Shown piece by piece: positions 7,073 to 13,577 of a DNA stretch of 26,608 bases. How positions within the stretch are numbered: the stretch's first letter is position 1; each line of letters begins with the position of its first letter. This DNA is from Actinomycetota bacterium (GTDB lineage Bacteria; Actinomycetota; UBA4738). The stretch is from the NCBI GenBank assembly GCA_005888465.1, contig VAYJ01000023.1, positions 1-26,608 on the forward strand. Reading direction: 5' to 3'. A program made the position numbers and the translations under genes. The notes under the pieces were generated by a model that had not been told where the DNA came from, searched no databases, and worked only from the letters and a program-made list of their open reading frames with translations.

Positions 7073-7301
7073 CTGCGACGAGGTGCTGCACGAGATCGAG
7101 CACTACCTTCACGGGGAGCTCGGTCAACAGCAGTCGTCCCGCCTGGCGACGCACCTCGAGGGGTGCGGCCCGTGCTTCGAGCGCGCGGAGTTCCAGCGCA
7201 AGCTGAAGGAGATCGTCCGCGACAAGTGCCGATGCGAGACGCCCGAGCACGTCGTGCTCCGGATCCAGCAGGCGATCCGGCTCGAGGGCGAGTTCGAGTA
7301 G
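7038..7301 (+). CDS. rsrA: RsrA-type zinc-binding redox anti-sigma factor
   Basis: An 87-residue ZAS-family anti-sigma factor. The motif is H39-x3-C43-x2-C46 (HLEGCGPC), with C13 (SCDEVL) and the pair C64/C66 (KCRC) at the positions of the other RsrA cysteines. In RsrA, oxidation of these thiols releases zinc and the bound sigma factor. The ATG at 7038 lies within sigR; TTG 7059, which would remove seven residues and has GAGGA just upstream, would align better with RsrA N-termini. The overlap with sigR implies translational coupling, which keeps the sigma and anti-sigma balanced. Identification is firm; direct control of SigR is inference from the pairing. Confidence 0.9.
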   Translation: MWSGSEDLSEISCDEVLHEIEHYLHGELGQQQSSRLATHLEGCGPCFERAEFQRKLKEIVRDKCRCETPEHVVLRIQQAIRLEGEFE

Positions 7302-7372
7302 GTCACGACTTCTCCACAACCTCTGCACGATCCACCGGGAACCGCGGCCCGCGCCCGCACGAATATGCAGGG

Positions 7373-7558
7373 ATGAAGGGAAGCCGACCCGGGAAGCTCC
7401 CGCCCGCCTCGCCTACTGAGCAGGGTGGCAGGACTTGCGCGGCGCCGGGGTGTGCGACGAAGCTCTCGATCTACAACCTGAGCCCCACCTGCTGGCAGCA
7501 CAGCGATGTCATCTTCCCGAACTACCGCGGCAAGCGTCTCGCCGAAGACCGCAGCTAG
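7373..7558 (+). CDS. Small Cys/His (zinc-finger-like) protein, unknown function
   Basis: A 61-residue protein with a basic, Pro-rich start and a core CAAPGCATKLSIYN followed by CWQHSD and FPNYRGKRL. Cys22, Cys27, Cys40 and His43 form a C-x4-C-x12-C-x2-H pattern that could bind one zinc. From memory, similar short proteins with GC.T.LS.YN...C..H occur in Actinomycetota, usually unnamed. The start ATG is chosen because the Cys-rich core lies entirely downstream; a -10-like AATATG precedes it by a few bases and no clear ribosome-binding site is seen. It follows rsrA by 71 bases. Its stop shares CTAG with the convergent TfoX gene. It might be a redox or nucleic-acid-binding factor, but this is unproven. 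Confidence 0.65.
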   Translation: MKGSRPGKLPPASPTEQGGRTCAAPGCATKLSIYNLSPTCWQHSDVIFPNYRGKRLAEDRS

Positions 7559-7878
7559 CTCCGGGCCGCCGCCTCGAACGCCCGGTCCGCGAACGTCGAC
7601 CACGTCTTCGCGTGCGCCGACGGGACCTGGACCCAGTCCTTGAAGGCGCGTCCCATCCCCGACGGGTCCCAGATGACGGAGCCTTTCAGCGCGAGCGCCT
7701 TCGCGTGCCCGGCCGACCCGGCGCCGAGCTTGAAGACCATGTCCTCGCCGAAGAGCCCCGTGAACGCCTTACCCTTGATCTTCACGACGGGCATGCCGAA
7801 CATCTTCGCCCGCACCACCCCCGGCCGTTCGGCGAGTTTCGCCGCGACGCGTTCGTAGGATGCCTCGGCCGTCGCCAT
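7555..7878 (-). CDS. TfoX N-terminal domain family protein
   Basis: A 107-residue protein of the TfoX-N (YjhX/Sxy N-terminal-like) family. It has the characteristic VVRAKMFGMPVVKIKGKAFTGLFG near the N-terminus and ends with WDPSGMGRAFKDWVQVP and a Trp-containing helix. The TfoX C-terminal domain is absent, as in most stand-alone members, so competence regulation cannot be inferred. ATG 7878 is preferred over ATG 7887, because GAAGG is nine bases upstream of the first and directly abuts the second. It is divergent from the TIGR03086 gene across about 90 bases and convergent, sharing CTAG, with the small Cys/His gene. Function is unknown. Confidence 0.82.
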   Translation of the reverse strand: MATAEASYERVAAKLAERPGVVRAKMFGMPVVKIKGKAFTGLFGEDMVFKLGAGSAGHAKALALKGSVIWDPSGMGRAFKDWVQVPSAHAKTWSTFADRAFEAAARS

Positions 7879-7967
7879 CGCGGCCATCCTTCGCGGGCGC
7901 GGGTGCGCGCGAGTCCGGCATAATCCGCGACGAACCCTGGTTCGAGAGACTCTCGGGAGGACATGTC

Positions 7968-8543
7968 GTGACTGATACGCCGGAGCTTCATGCACGAGCG
8001 CTGGCCCGCTTCGGGGAGAAGGTGGAGGCGATCCGGGACGACCAGTGGCACGCGCCGACGCCGTGTTCGGAGTGGGACGTGCGCGACCTGGTGAACCACC
8101 TCGTCTCCGAGAACGCCTGGATGCCACCGCTGTTCGAGGGCAAGACCGTGGCGGAGGTCGGGTCGTCGTTCGACGGTGACCTGCTGGGCGAGGATCCCAA
8201 GGGGGCGTGGCGGCGATCCGCCGCGGCGGCTGAGGCGGCGGTGCGTGGCGATGGCGTGATGGAGCGTCCGGTGCACATCTCGATGGGGGACGTGCCGGGC
8301 GCCGACTACACCGAGCAGGTGCTCGCGGACCTCGCGATCCACGGCTGGGACCTGGCGCGGGCGATCGGCGCGGACGACACGATCGACCCCGTGCTGCTGG
8401 ACGCGGTCGAACCCTTCTACGAGCGGGTCATGGCCATGTGGAAGCTCTCGGGCGCCTTCGGAGGTGACGTCGATCCGCCCGAGGGGTCGGACCGCCAGAC
8501 GCGGCTCCTCGCGCTCCTCGGCCGCGAGGCCTGGGGGAGCTAG
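7968..8543 (+). CDS. TIGR03086/maleylpyruvate isomerase-N family metal-binding protein
   Basis: A 191-residue actinobacterial protein of the mycothiol-dependent maleylpyruvate-isomerase-like DinB-fold group. Signatures are the N-terminal W....PCSEWDVRDLVNHLVSE, with the first metal His, and the central VLADLAIHGWDLARAIGAD, with the second. The family suits a mycothiol-using organism, but the substrate of this member is unknown. GTG 7968 is the start because GGGAGGA at 7955-7961 is correctly spaced; an ATG at 7963 is out of frame. CATAAT at 7919-7924 is a good -10, giving a leader of about 40 bases. The crotonase gene follows after three bases, so the two are probably cotranscribed. Confidence 0.87.
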   Translation: MTDTPELHARALARFGEKVEAIRDDQWHAPTPCSEWDVRDLVNHLVSENAWMPPLFEGKTVAEVGSSFDGDLLGEDPKGAWRRSAAAAEAAVRGDGVMERPVHISMGDVPGADYTEQVLADLAIHGWDLARAIGADDTIDPVLLDAVEPFYERVMAMWKLSGAFGGDVDPPEGSDRQTRLLALLGREAWGS

Positions 8544-8546
8544 AGG

Positions 8547-9296
8547 TTGGCGCTCGCTCGTTCGGCCCTGGAGGGTGCCGTGGGGTCGATCACGCTGGAT
8601 CGACCGGAGCAGCGCAACGCCATCTCGCACGCGATGCTGGGGGAGCTGATGACGGCGCTGTCGTCGTTCGCCGCCGAGCCGGCTTGCCGGGTCGTCGTCA
8701 TGCGGGGAGCCGGACAGGACTTCTGCGCGGGCGCCGACGTGAACGAGCTCGATCGCGCGCGCAGCGAGGGATCGGCGGCGGCGTACGGTCGCGACCTGGA
8801 CGAGTTCTTGCGCGCCATCGTCACGTGTCCCGTCCCGGTCGTCGCCGAGGTGCAGGGCGCCGCGCTGGGCGGCGGGTGTCAGCTCGCGGTCGCGTGCGAC
8901 CTGGTGGTGGTGGCAACCACCGCGCGGTTCGGCATCCCGTCGGCCCGGCTGGGCGTCGTGATCGGCCGCGAGAGCATCGAGCGGCTCGTTCGTTGCGTCG
9001 GGCCGAAGCGGGCGGGCGAGCTGCTCGTGGCCGGCCGGACGATCTCGGGCGAGGAGGCGTTCGCATGGGGCCTGGCCTGCGACGCCGTGGAGCCGGAGGC
9101 GCTCGCGGCCCGGACCGCGCGCCTGGCGGCGGAGATCGCCGAGGCGGCGCCGCTGTCTGTTCGCGGATCCAAACAGGGGATCACGGGCGGGGGTGCGTTC
9201 GACGGTATCGCCGCCCAGGCTCTCGCGAGCGAGGACCTGGCCGAGGGCATCCGGGCGTTCCGCGAGCGCCGCTCGCCGGGCTTCCGGGGCGGCTGA
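8547..9296 (+). CDS. Enoyl-CoA hydratase/isomerase (crotonase) family protein without the classical catalytic glutamates
   Basis: A 249-residue crotonase-fold protein. The CoA-binding and oxyanion-hole motifs are intact: ITLDRPEQRNAIS, DFCAGADV and GAALGGGCQLA. In mitochondrial enoyl-CoA hydratase the two acids lie in GGGCE and PE. Here they are Gln112 and Ser132 (FGIPSARLG), so ordinary hydration is doubtful and another crotonase reaction or an inactive role is possible. The start is TTG 8547, with GGGGGAG seven bases upstream; no better start lies nearby. It overlaps the endonuclease III start by one base (TGATG), continuing the operon begun at 7968. Confidence 0.85.
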   Translation: MALARSALEGAVGSITLDRPEQRNAISHAMLGELMTALSSFAAEPACRVVVMRGAGQDFCAGADVNELDRARSEGSAAAYGRDLDEFLRAIVTCPVPVVAEVQGAALGGGCQLAVACDLVVVATTARFGIPSARLGVVIGRESIERLVRCVGPKRAGELLVAGRTISGEEAFAWGLACDAVEPEALAARTARLAAEIAEAAPLSVRGSKQGITGGGAFDGIAAQALASEDLAEGIRAFRERRSPGFRGG

Positions 9297-9976
9297 TGGC
9301 GGGCCGCAAGCCGCTCGGGCGGGACGCTCCGATCGCCGAGCGGGCGCCGGAGATCATTCGGCGACTCAAGGACGCCTACCCGAGCGCGTCAGTGGCGCTG
9401 CACTTCACGAACCCGCTCGAGATGCTGGTCGCCACGATCCTCTCCGCGCAATGCACCGACGAGCGCGTGAACCAGGTCACGAAGGACCTCTTCGTGAAGT
9501 ACCGGACGCCCGAGGACTACCTGCGGGTCCCCGAGGAGGAGCTCGCCGCGGACATCAAGCCCACGGGGTTCTTCAACCAGAAGGCGCGCTCGATCCGGGG
9601 CGCCGCGCGGCGGATCGTCGAGGCGTACGAGGGCCGGGTCCCGTCGAGCATGGCCGACCTGATCACCCTTCCCGGGGTCGCTCGCAAAACCGCCAACATC
9701 GTCCAGGGGAACTCGTACCCCGAGGCCCGCGAGGTCGATCCGGACGCGGGGATCGCGGTCGACACCCATGTCCGGCGACTCGCCCAGCGCCTCGGGTTCA
9801 CCACGCAGCAGGACCCCGACAAGATCGAGCGCGACCTCAGGGCCGTGATCCCGCGCGAGGAGTGGTTCCGCTTCACGTACGTGCTGATCGACCACGGACG
9901 AGCGGTCTGCAAGGCGCCGACGCCGCGGTGCGAGGTGTGCGTCGTGAACGACCTCTGCCCGTCGAGCCGGGTCTAG
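9296..9976 (+). CDS. nth: Endonuclease III (DNA glycosylase/AP lyase)
   Basis: A 226-residue base-excision-repair enzyme that removes oxidised pyrimidines and cleaves at abasic sites. It shows FTNPLEMLVATILSAQCTD, the helix-hairpin-helix LPGVARKTANIV with catalytic Lys131, and catalytic Asp156 in GIAVDTHV. The [4Fe-4S] cluster loop is C205-x6-C212-x2-C215-x5-C221. There is a small insertion (NSYPEAREVDPDA) before the catalytic Asp relative to E. coli Nth, common in actinobacterial homologues. The start overlaps the crotonase stop. The stop shares CTAG with convergent whiB1. Confidence 0.96.
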   Translation: MAGRKPLGRDAPIAERAPEIIRRLKDAYPSASVALHFTNPLEMLVATILSAQCTDERVNQVTKDLFVKYRTPEDYLRVPEEELAADIKPTGFFNQKARSIRGAARRIVEAYEGRVPSSMADLITLPGVARKTANIVQGNSYPEAREVDPDAGIAVDTHVRRLAQRLGFTTQQDPDKIERDLRAVIPREEWFRFTYVLIDHGRAVCKAPTPRCEVCVVNDLCPSSRV

Positions 9977-10242
9977 CTGCCGGTCGCAACGAGCGGCCTG
10001 GCTACTTCGCCCCGTCGCCTGGCGCGCCGCAGACCCCGGCGCTCCTCCTCGGAAAGGCCACCCCACACGCCGGCGTCCTGACCCGTCGCCATCGCCCATT
10101 CGAGACACTCCGTGCGAACCTCGCACTGCATGCAGATGGCCTTCGCGGCCGCGATCTGCAGCGCCGCGGGGCCCGTCGTGCCGATGGGGAAGAAGAGCTC
10201 CGGATCCTCGTCCTTGCAGCGTGCGCGGTGTACCCAATCCAT
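9973..10242 (-). CDS. whiB1: WhiB1-like [4Fe-4S] transcriptional regulator
   Basis: An 89-residue Wbl protein very close to mycobacterial WhiB1. It starts MDWVHRARCKDEDPELFFP, has cluster ligands C9, C37, C40 and C46, the GVWGG turn at 58-62, and an Arg-rich C-terminus (RRARRRG) for DNA contact. WhiB1 is an essential nitric-oxide-responsive regulator that binds the primary sigma factor; the same role is likely here by homology. AAAGGTGG is well placed before ATG 10242, so this start is chosen although the frame stays open upstream to 10356. The family is restricted to Actinomycetota and their phages, which supports the taxonomic call. Confidence 0.96.
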   Translation of the reverse strand: MDWVHRARCKDEDPELFFPIGTTGPAALQIAAAKAICMQCEVRTECLEWAMATGQDAGVWGGLSEEERRGLRRARRRGEVARPLVATGS

Positions 10243-10376
10243 AGGACGCCCACCTTTCGACCACACGTCGAACAGCAAACTCGGGCAGACCGTGCCAGTC
10301 GCGCGACCGCTGGAGTGCCGGTTCCGGTTCGCCCTGCCCCCCGCCAGGGCGTACATTCGGTCGCGCGAGGGGGCGG

Positions 10377-10406
10377 ATTATACAGACGCCGTTTCGCGGT
10401 GCACAA
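10377..10406 (-). promoter_or_regulatory. whiB1 promoter with perfect TATAAT, facing the GDPD promoter
   Basis: On the minus strand TTGTGC (10401-10406) and TATAAT (10377-10382) are 18 bases apart, giving a whiB1 leader of roughly 125-130 bases. The same bases read on the plus strand contain TATACA (10379-10384), a possible -10 for the phosphodiesterase gene whose ATG begins at 10406. Initiation in the two directions would compete. Confidence 0.5.
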
Positions 10407-11191
10407 TGCCCCCGGTGGATTCCGATCGCCAAAACGAACCCTTGGTCATCGGGCACCGCGGAGCCTCCGCCGACCATCCCGAGAACACTCTCGAGTCCTT
10501 CGAAGCCGCCATCCGCGCGGGCGCCGACGTGATCGAGCTGGACGTTCGGCTCTGCACCGACGGGGTCGCGGTGATCATGCACGACCCGGACGTGTCCTCG
10601 ACGACCGATGGGTCGGGGTTCGTCCACGAGCTGTCGCTCGGGGAGATCAAGCGTCTGGACGCGTCGGGTGGCCGTGGAGGCCGCCTCGAGGTCCCCACCT
10701 TCGCCGAGGCGTTGCAGACGCTCGCGGGCCGGGCCGGGGTCGACGTCGAGATCAAGAACATGCCGGGAGAGCCGGCGTTCGACTCGCCGCGGGAGGCGAT
10801 CGCCGACGCGGTGCTGGACGAGCTGGACCGGGCCGGGTTCGCCGACCCGGTCCTGGTGTCCTCGTTCAACTGGCTCTCGATCGAGCACATCAGGCGTGCG
10901 CGGCCCGACCTGCCGACGGGGTTCCTGAGCGCGGCCGTCATCGACCCCGGGGCGGCCCTCGTGTACGCACGGTCGGCCGGACACACGTACGTGCTGCCCC
11001 AGTACCCGGCGCTCCTCGAGGCCGGGGAGGCCTTCGTCGCGAAGGCGCACGCCGAGGGCCTCCTGGTGGGAACGTGGACGGTGGACGAGCCCGATGACCT
11101 GCGCGGGCTCTTCGCGCTCGGCGTCGACGCGGTCGCGACGAACCGCCCCGCCCTGGCGGTGGAGGTCCGCCGCGCCTGGCGGGGGGCCTGA
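10406..11191 (+). CDS. Glycerophosphodiester phosphodiesterase
   Basis: A 261-residue GDPD-family TIM barrel that hydrolyses glycerophosphodiesters to glycerol-3-phosphate and an alcohol. It has the N-terminal signature GHRGASADHPENTLESF, the metal-binding GADVIELDVRLCTDG and the catalytic HD in VAVIMHDPDVSSTTDG. Later come DVEIKN, the strand VLVSSFNWLSIEHIR and the C-terminal GTWTVDEPDDLRGLFALGVD. No signal peptide is seen, so it is cytoplasmic (UgpQ-like). ATG 10406 lies just before the conserved block, 15 bases after the predicted transcription start, with no clear ribosome-binding site. It is followed after 40 bases by otsB; co-transcription is possible but no functional link is obvious. 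Confidence 0.93.
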   Translation: MPPVDSDRQNEPLVIGHRGASADHPENTLESFEAAIRAGADVIELDVRLCTDGVAVIMHDPDVSSTTDGSGFVHELSLGEIKRLDASGGRGGRLEVPTFAEALQTLAGRAGVDVEIKNMPGEPAFDSPREAIADAVLDELDRAGFADPVLVSSFNWLSIEHIRRARPDLPTGFLSAAVIDPGAALVYARSAGHTYVLPQYPALLEAGEAFVAKAHAEGLLVGTWTVDEPDDLRGLFALGVDAVATNRPALAVEVRRAWRGA

Positions 11192-11231
11192 GCGACTATC
11201 CCGGGATCGGACGGGGAAAGGACCAACGGTC

Positions 11232-11993
11232 GTGGACCGAGGCTCGCCCGGCTGGGGCCGGCTGCTGGAGCCGATCCGGGCTCAGCGCGAATCTGCGGGC
11301 CTGTTCCTGGACTTCGATGGCACGCTCGCTGAGATCGCGCGCCGCCCCGAGGCCGCCCTGCCGATCCCCGGCGTCGTGCCCCTCCTGGAGGAGCTCGCCT
11401 CCTCGTACGCGCTCGTCGCGGTCCTCTCCGGCCGGCCGAATCGGGAGATCCGCAGACTGGTGCCCTCGCGGCGCGTCGAGATGCTTGGCCTGTACGGCAT
11501 GGTCGACGCCGGCGGGTCGCGGTCCTCGGTGCAGACGATCGTCCCCGCGGTGCGCGAGGTCGCGGACCGGGTCCTCGGCGCCTTCGTCGAAGACAAGGGC
11601 TCGGCGATCGCGGTGCACTACCGCGGCGCGCCGGACGCCGCGGCGGCGGAGCGCAGGCTGGCGCCGGCACTTCGCGAGCTCGCCGATCGAAGCCACATGG
11701 GACTCCTGTCCGGCAAGATGGTGCTCGAGCTCCTTCCGCTCGATGCGCCCGGGAAGGGCGGGGCGCTCTTGCGTGAGGTGGTGGCTCACGATCTCACGGG
11801 CTGCCTGTTCGCGGGGGACGATATCGCCGACCTCGATGCGTTCCGCGCCATGAACCGGCTCCGCGATGGTCGTGTGGATGGCGTTCGTGTCGCCGTTCGC
11901 TCGCCCGAGACCCCCGCCCAGCTCTGCGCCGCCGCCGACCTCGTGGTCGACGGCCCAGAGGGTCTCCTCGAGCTCCTGGGCGCGCTCCGCTAG
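11232..11993 (+). CDS. otsB: Trehalose-6-phosphate phosphatase
   Basis: A 253-residue HAD-superfamily phosphatase that removes phosphate from trehalose-6-phosphate, the last step of the OtsAB pathway. Motif I is LDFDGTLAEIA, with nucleophile Asp27 and acid Asp29. SGRPNREI carries motif II, the OtsB-type sequence VLELLPLDAPGKGGALL includes the motif III Lys, and GDDIADLDAFRAM is motif IV. GTG 11232 is chosen because GAAAGGA lies about ten bases upstream and no other start sits closer to the first motif. It is convergent with otsA, its pathway partner, with only three bases between the stop codons; in most bacteria the two are codirectional. Confidence 0.92.
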   Translation: MDRGSPGWGRLLEPIRAQRESAGLFLDFDGTLAEIARRPEAALPIPGVVPLLEELASSYALVAVLSGRPNREIRRLVPSRRVEMLGLYGMVDAGGSRSSVQTIVPAVREVADRVLGAFVEDKGSAIAVHYRGAPDAAAAERRLAPALRELADRSHMGLLSGKMVLELLPLDAPGKGGALLREVVAHDLTGCLFAGDDIADLDAFRAMNRLRDGRVDGVRVAVRSPETPAQLCAAADLVVDGPEGLLELLGALR

Positions 11994-11996
11994 GGT

Positions 11997-13517
11997 CTAG
12001 GGGCCGAGGCGATCGAGGTCCAAGACCTGCTCCTCGATCCAGGACTCCGGCCGGCGGCGCAGCACCGCCGCGCGAAGCCCACGCGCCCTGCGCCGTCGCT
12101 CGGCGCCCCCCATCTCGAGGGCCGAGACTAGGGCCTCCGCGGTCTCGCTCACGTCGAAGGGGTTCACCGTGAGCGCGTAGCGCCCGAGCTCTGCATGCGC
12201 GCCGGCGTTGCTCGAAAGGACGAGCACGCCGCGGCGCCGGTTGACCACGGGACCCTCCTTCGCGACGAGGTTCATCCCGTCGAACAGGGGATTGACGAGC
12301 AGCACGTCGTAGAGCCCGAACGCCGCGAGGAGCGCCGGTTGATCCTCCTCGAGGCGAACCTCGATGGGCCGCCACCCCTCCGTCGCGAAGGTGCGGTTGA
12401 TGCGCTCCGCGGCCAGCAGGCACTGCCGCGTGTACCGGCGGTACTCGGCGATCGTGCCGCGCGAGGGGTCCATGCAGGCGAGCAGGCGAACCCGGCCCCG
12501 CCAATCCGGCCGCGTGATCAGCAGCTCCTCGAAGGCGAGGAAGCCGCGCAAGATGTTCTTCGAGAGCTCCGCTCGGTCGACGCGCAGGATGAGCCGCTGC
12601 GTGCCGAGCGACCGCCGGAGCTGCCGGCGGGCCCGCGCCACCACGCGGGTGCGAGCCTGCGAATCCATCGCCTCGGCGTCGATCGAGACCGGGTAGACGC
12701 GGACCCGAATCTCCCGTCCCTCCCAGAGGACAAGACGGTGGCGGAGGTTGACCCGCGTGCCCGGAAGCGTGCGGCAGGCGAGGAGAAAGTTATCGGCCCA
12801 GTGGTCGGCCTGGAACCCGACGACGTCGGCGCCGAGGAGCCCGGAGAGGAGCTCCTCGCGCATCCATCGCGGGAGGATGCTGATGTAGGTCGGTCCGGCG
12901 AACGGGATGTGCGAGAAGTGGGAGATGCGTGCGCCTGGCAGCCGCCGCCGGAGCATCTGCGGAACGAGCGACAGATGGTAGTCCTGGATCAGGTAGGCCG
13001 GGCTTCCCATCAACCGCCCGCCCTCGTTCGCGAGCGTGGCCGCGAACGCCTCGTTCACCGTGCGGTACGCGTCCCAGTCGGCTCTGGTCCGTTCGTCGAA
13101 ATGCGGGACCCGGACCATGTCCCAGAGGTAGTGATGCACGAACCATAGGACGCTGTTGGCGATGCCGTTGTAGTAGCGCTCGTACGTGTCGTCGTCGAAG
13201 GCCAGGAACCGCAGATCGAAGGTCGAATCGCCCGCCTCGAACGGGATCCTCGGCCGGCCTGCCTGCTGGCGGTCCTCATCGGACATGGCGCTCGCGACCC
13301 AGAGCGCGCCCGAGCCGGCGAGGGCGCCCGTGAGGGCGGTCACGAGGCCGCCACCTCCCCGCTGCGAGACCAGCTGGCCATCCTGCCGGGTGAACGTGAC
13401 CGGCCCACGGTTGGAGGCGATCAGCACCGGCCGGCTCGGCACCGGCCGCGAGATCGGCAGCTCGGGCGGCGCCAGGCTGCCGGCGGCTGGTCGGTCGGTC
13501 ATCGCGAGGCCAGACAC
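11997..13517 (-). CDS. otsA: Trehalose-6-phosphate synthase (GT20)
   Basis: A 506-residue GT-B glycosyltransferase joining a nucleotide-glucose and glucose-6-phosphate to make trehalose-6-phosphate. Typical blocks are VLIASNRGPV, the glycine loop RGGGGLVTAL, WFVHHYLWD, LIQDYHLSLVP, ISHFSHIPFAGP, and LRVDRAELSKNILRG with the donor-phosphate Arg and Lys. The C-terminal donor motif is NPLFDGMNLVAKE. The VDRAELSKN version departs from the usual VDRLDYSKG, so the donor (UDP-, GDP- or ADP-glucose) is not predictable. GTG 13517 has GGGAGGAG six bases upstream and beats ATG 13502. A SigB-like promoter sits 33-59 bases upstream, so stress control is likely. Confidence 0.95.
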   Translation of the reverse strand: MSGLAMTDRPAAGSLAPPELPISRPVPSRPVLIASNRGPVTFTRQDGQLVSQRGGGGLVTALTGALAGSGALWVASAMSDEDRQQAGRPRIPFEAGDSTFDLRFLAFDDDTYERYYNGIANSVLWFVHHYLWDMVRVPHFDERTRADWDAYRTVNEAFAATLANEGGRLMGSPAYLIQDYHLSLVPQMLRRRLPGARISHFSHIPFAGPTYISILPRWMREELLSGLLGADVVGFQADHWADNFLLACRTLPGTRVNLRHRLVLWEGREIRVRVYPVSIDAEAMDSQARTRVVARARRQLRRSLGTQRLILRVDRAELSKNILRGFLAFEELLITRPDWRGRVRLLACMDPSRGTIAEYRRYTRQCLLAAERINRTFATEGWRPIEVRLEEDQPALLAAFGLYDVLLVNPLFDGMNLVAKEGPVVNRRRGVLVLSSNAGAHAELGRYALTVNPFDVSETAEALVSALEMGGAERRRRARGLRAAVLRRRPESWIEEQVLDLDRLGP

Positions 13518-13549
13518 GGGGCCCTCCTCCCGGGCGGGACGTGTGAGCC

Positions 13550-13576
13550 TTTCCCCTGGGCGCCCTGCACCGAAAC
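13550..13576 (-). promoter_or_regulatory. Candidate SigB/SigF-type promoter of otsA
   Basis: On the minus strand GTTTCG (13571-13576) and GGGAAA (13550-13555) are 15 bases apart, against a SigB-type consensus of GTTTAA-N13 to N15-GGGTAT. It begins one base after the stop of the phosphatase gene and gives an otsA leader of about 25 bases. Confidence 0.45.
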
Positions 13577-13577
13577 C

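Noticed and set aside
10243..10356. In-frame N-terminal extension of WhiB1
   Set aside because: A strong AAAGGTGG site and the conserved MDW start define the start at 10242; the extension resembles no Wbl protein.
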